Positions 22,696-23,118 of a stretch of DNA of 23,118 nucleotides are shown here, piece by piece. Below the pieces are notes generated by a model, which was not told the DNA's origin, made no database searches, and saw only the letters and a program-made list of their open reading frames with translations. The stretch is from Bacillota bacterium (lineage in GTDB: Bacteria > Bacillota > Clostridia > Acetivibrionales > DSM-1351), in the NCBI GenBank assembly GCA_023412275.1, contig JAEYNY010000142.1, positions 1 through 23,118 of the forward strand, in the 5' to 3' direction. How positions within the stretch are numbered: position 1 is the first letter of the stretch; each line of letters starts with the position of its first letter. The position numbers were made by a program, and so were the translations under genes.

Positions 22696-23118
22696 ATGAA
22701 AAAGATATTAGCACTGATTATATCGTGCAGTATTATTATGAGCTTATTACCTATGTCTGTCTATGGGGCTACCAGTTCTCAGGATATGGTAAAAAAGATG
22801 GGAATAGGAATAAACCTCGGAAATACGTTTGACGCACCAACGGAAGGTTCTTGGTCAAAGGCAGCTCAGGAGTACTATTTTGATGATTTTAAACAGGCTG
22901 GTTTCAAGCATGTTAGAATTCCAATCCGTTGGGATCAGCATACACAAACAAACAGTCCTTATACTATTGACAGTAGCTTCTTAGACAGAATCGAAAAAGT
23001 AGTAGATTGGTCACTTTCCCGTGGATTTGTGACGGTAATTAATTCTCATCATGATACTTGGCTTATGGATAACTATAGTCAGAATATCGGACGGTTTGAA
23101 AAAATATGGGAACAAATT
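22696..23118 (+). CDS. Secreted family 5 glycoside hydrolase (cellulase-type), N-terminal part
   Basis: The gene runs off the right edge after 141 codons. The ATG follows a strong ribosome site (AGGGGGGAC). Residues 1-25 are a signal peptide (KK, a hydrophobic core, cleavage near VYGA). The mature part shows GH5 features: MGIGINLGNTFDAP at 35-48, HVRIPIRWDQHT at about 92-103, and VTVINSHHDTWL with the conserved His pair. The catalytic Glu residues are beyond the window. GH5 enzymes cut beta-1,4-glucan, mannan or similar chains outside the cell; the substrate cannot be set from this part. The divergent AraC-type gene may regulate it. Confidence 0.92.
   Translation, partial: MKKILALIISCSIIMSLLPMSVYGATSSQDMVKKMGIGINLGNTFDAPTEGSWSKAAQEYYFDDFKQAGFKHVRIPIRWDQHTQTNSPYTIDSSFLDRIEKVVDWSLSRGFVTVINSHHDTWLMDNYSQNIGRFEKIWEQI

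Overview
The window looks like low-GC Firmicutes DNA, most probably from a cellulolytic clostridium of the Ruminiclostridium type. Reasons: AT-rich sequence, strong GGAGG-type ribosome binding sites, a secreted family-5 glycoside hydrolase at the right edge, the tail of a fibronectin-III protein at the left edge, and a clostridial-type large serine recombinase. The genus is inference. No rRNA, tRNA or CRISPR array was seen.

Left flank (1-5550) is accessory DNA. It holds a decayed large serine recombinase, a short M78-type (ImmA/IrrE-like) peptidase gene, then a plus-strand group: membrane protein, SRA-like/HNH modification-dependent endonuclease and a Nudix hydrolase. A zinc-finger-like gene broken by a stop codon follows. 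Next come a small unknown gene and a DUF4297/Cap4-type nuclease gene that is cut off after about 100 residues, exactly where the next block starts.

Central block (about 5550-20280) looks like one acquired island. It has (i) an AgrC/AgrA-like histidine kinase and LytTR regulator without agrB or agrD; (ii) a decayed IS110-family transposase; (iii) a plus-strand unit of radical SAM/SPASM-like enzyme, TipA-like MerR regulator, ABC ATPase, ABC permease and 2TM-domain protein, with a possible 22-residue peptide ORF just ahead; and (iv) a convergent eight-gene minus-strand operon. The operon order is pyruvyltransferase-like protein, TPR-like protein, radical SAM enzyme, glycosyltransferase-like protein A, small acidic protein with a RiPP-leader-like N-terminal half, second TPR-like protein, glycosyltransferase-like protein B, and sugar-nucleotide pyrophosphorylase-like protein. 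A strong hairpin at 12951-12977 ends it.

This operon is the best candidate for an undescribed system: a ribosomally made peptide or small protein modified by a radical SAM enzyme and decorated with sugar. Its promoter has a good -10 and a poor -35, and lies beside repeats spaced 22 bp apart. That spacing suits a LytTR-type activator and could tie the operon to the two-component system in the same block.

Right flank (20280-23118) has a frameshifted scrap of a phage tail-module gene, a conserved Cys-rich hypothetical gene with its own terminator, a doubtful short membrane ORF with a long hairpin, an AraC-family regulator, and the start of a secreted GH5 enzyme.
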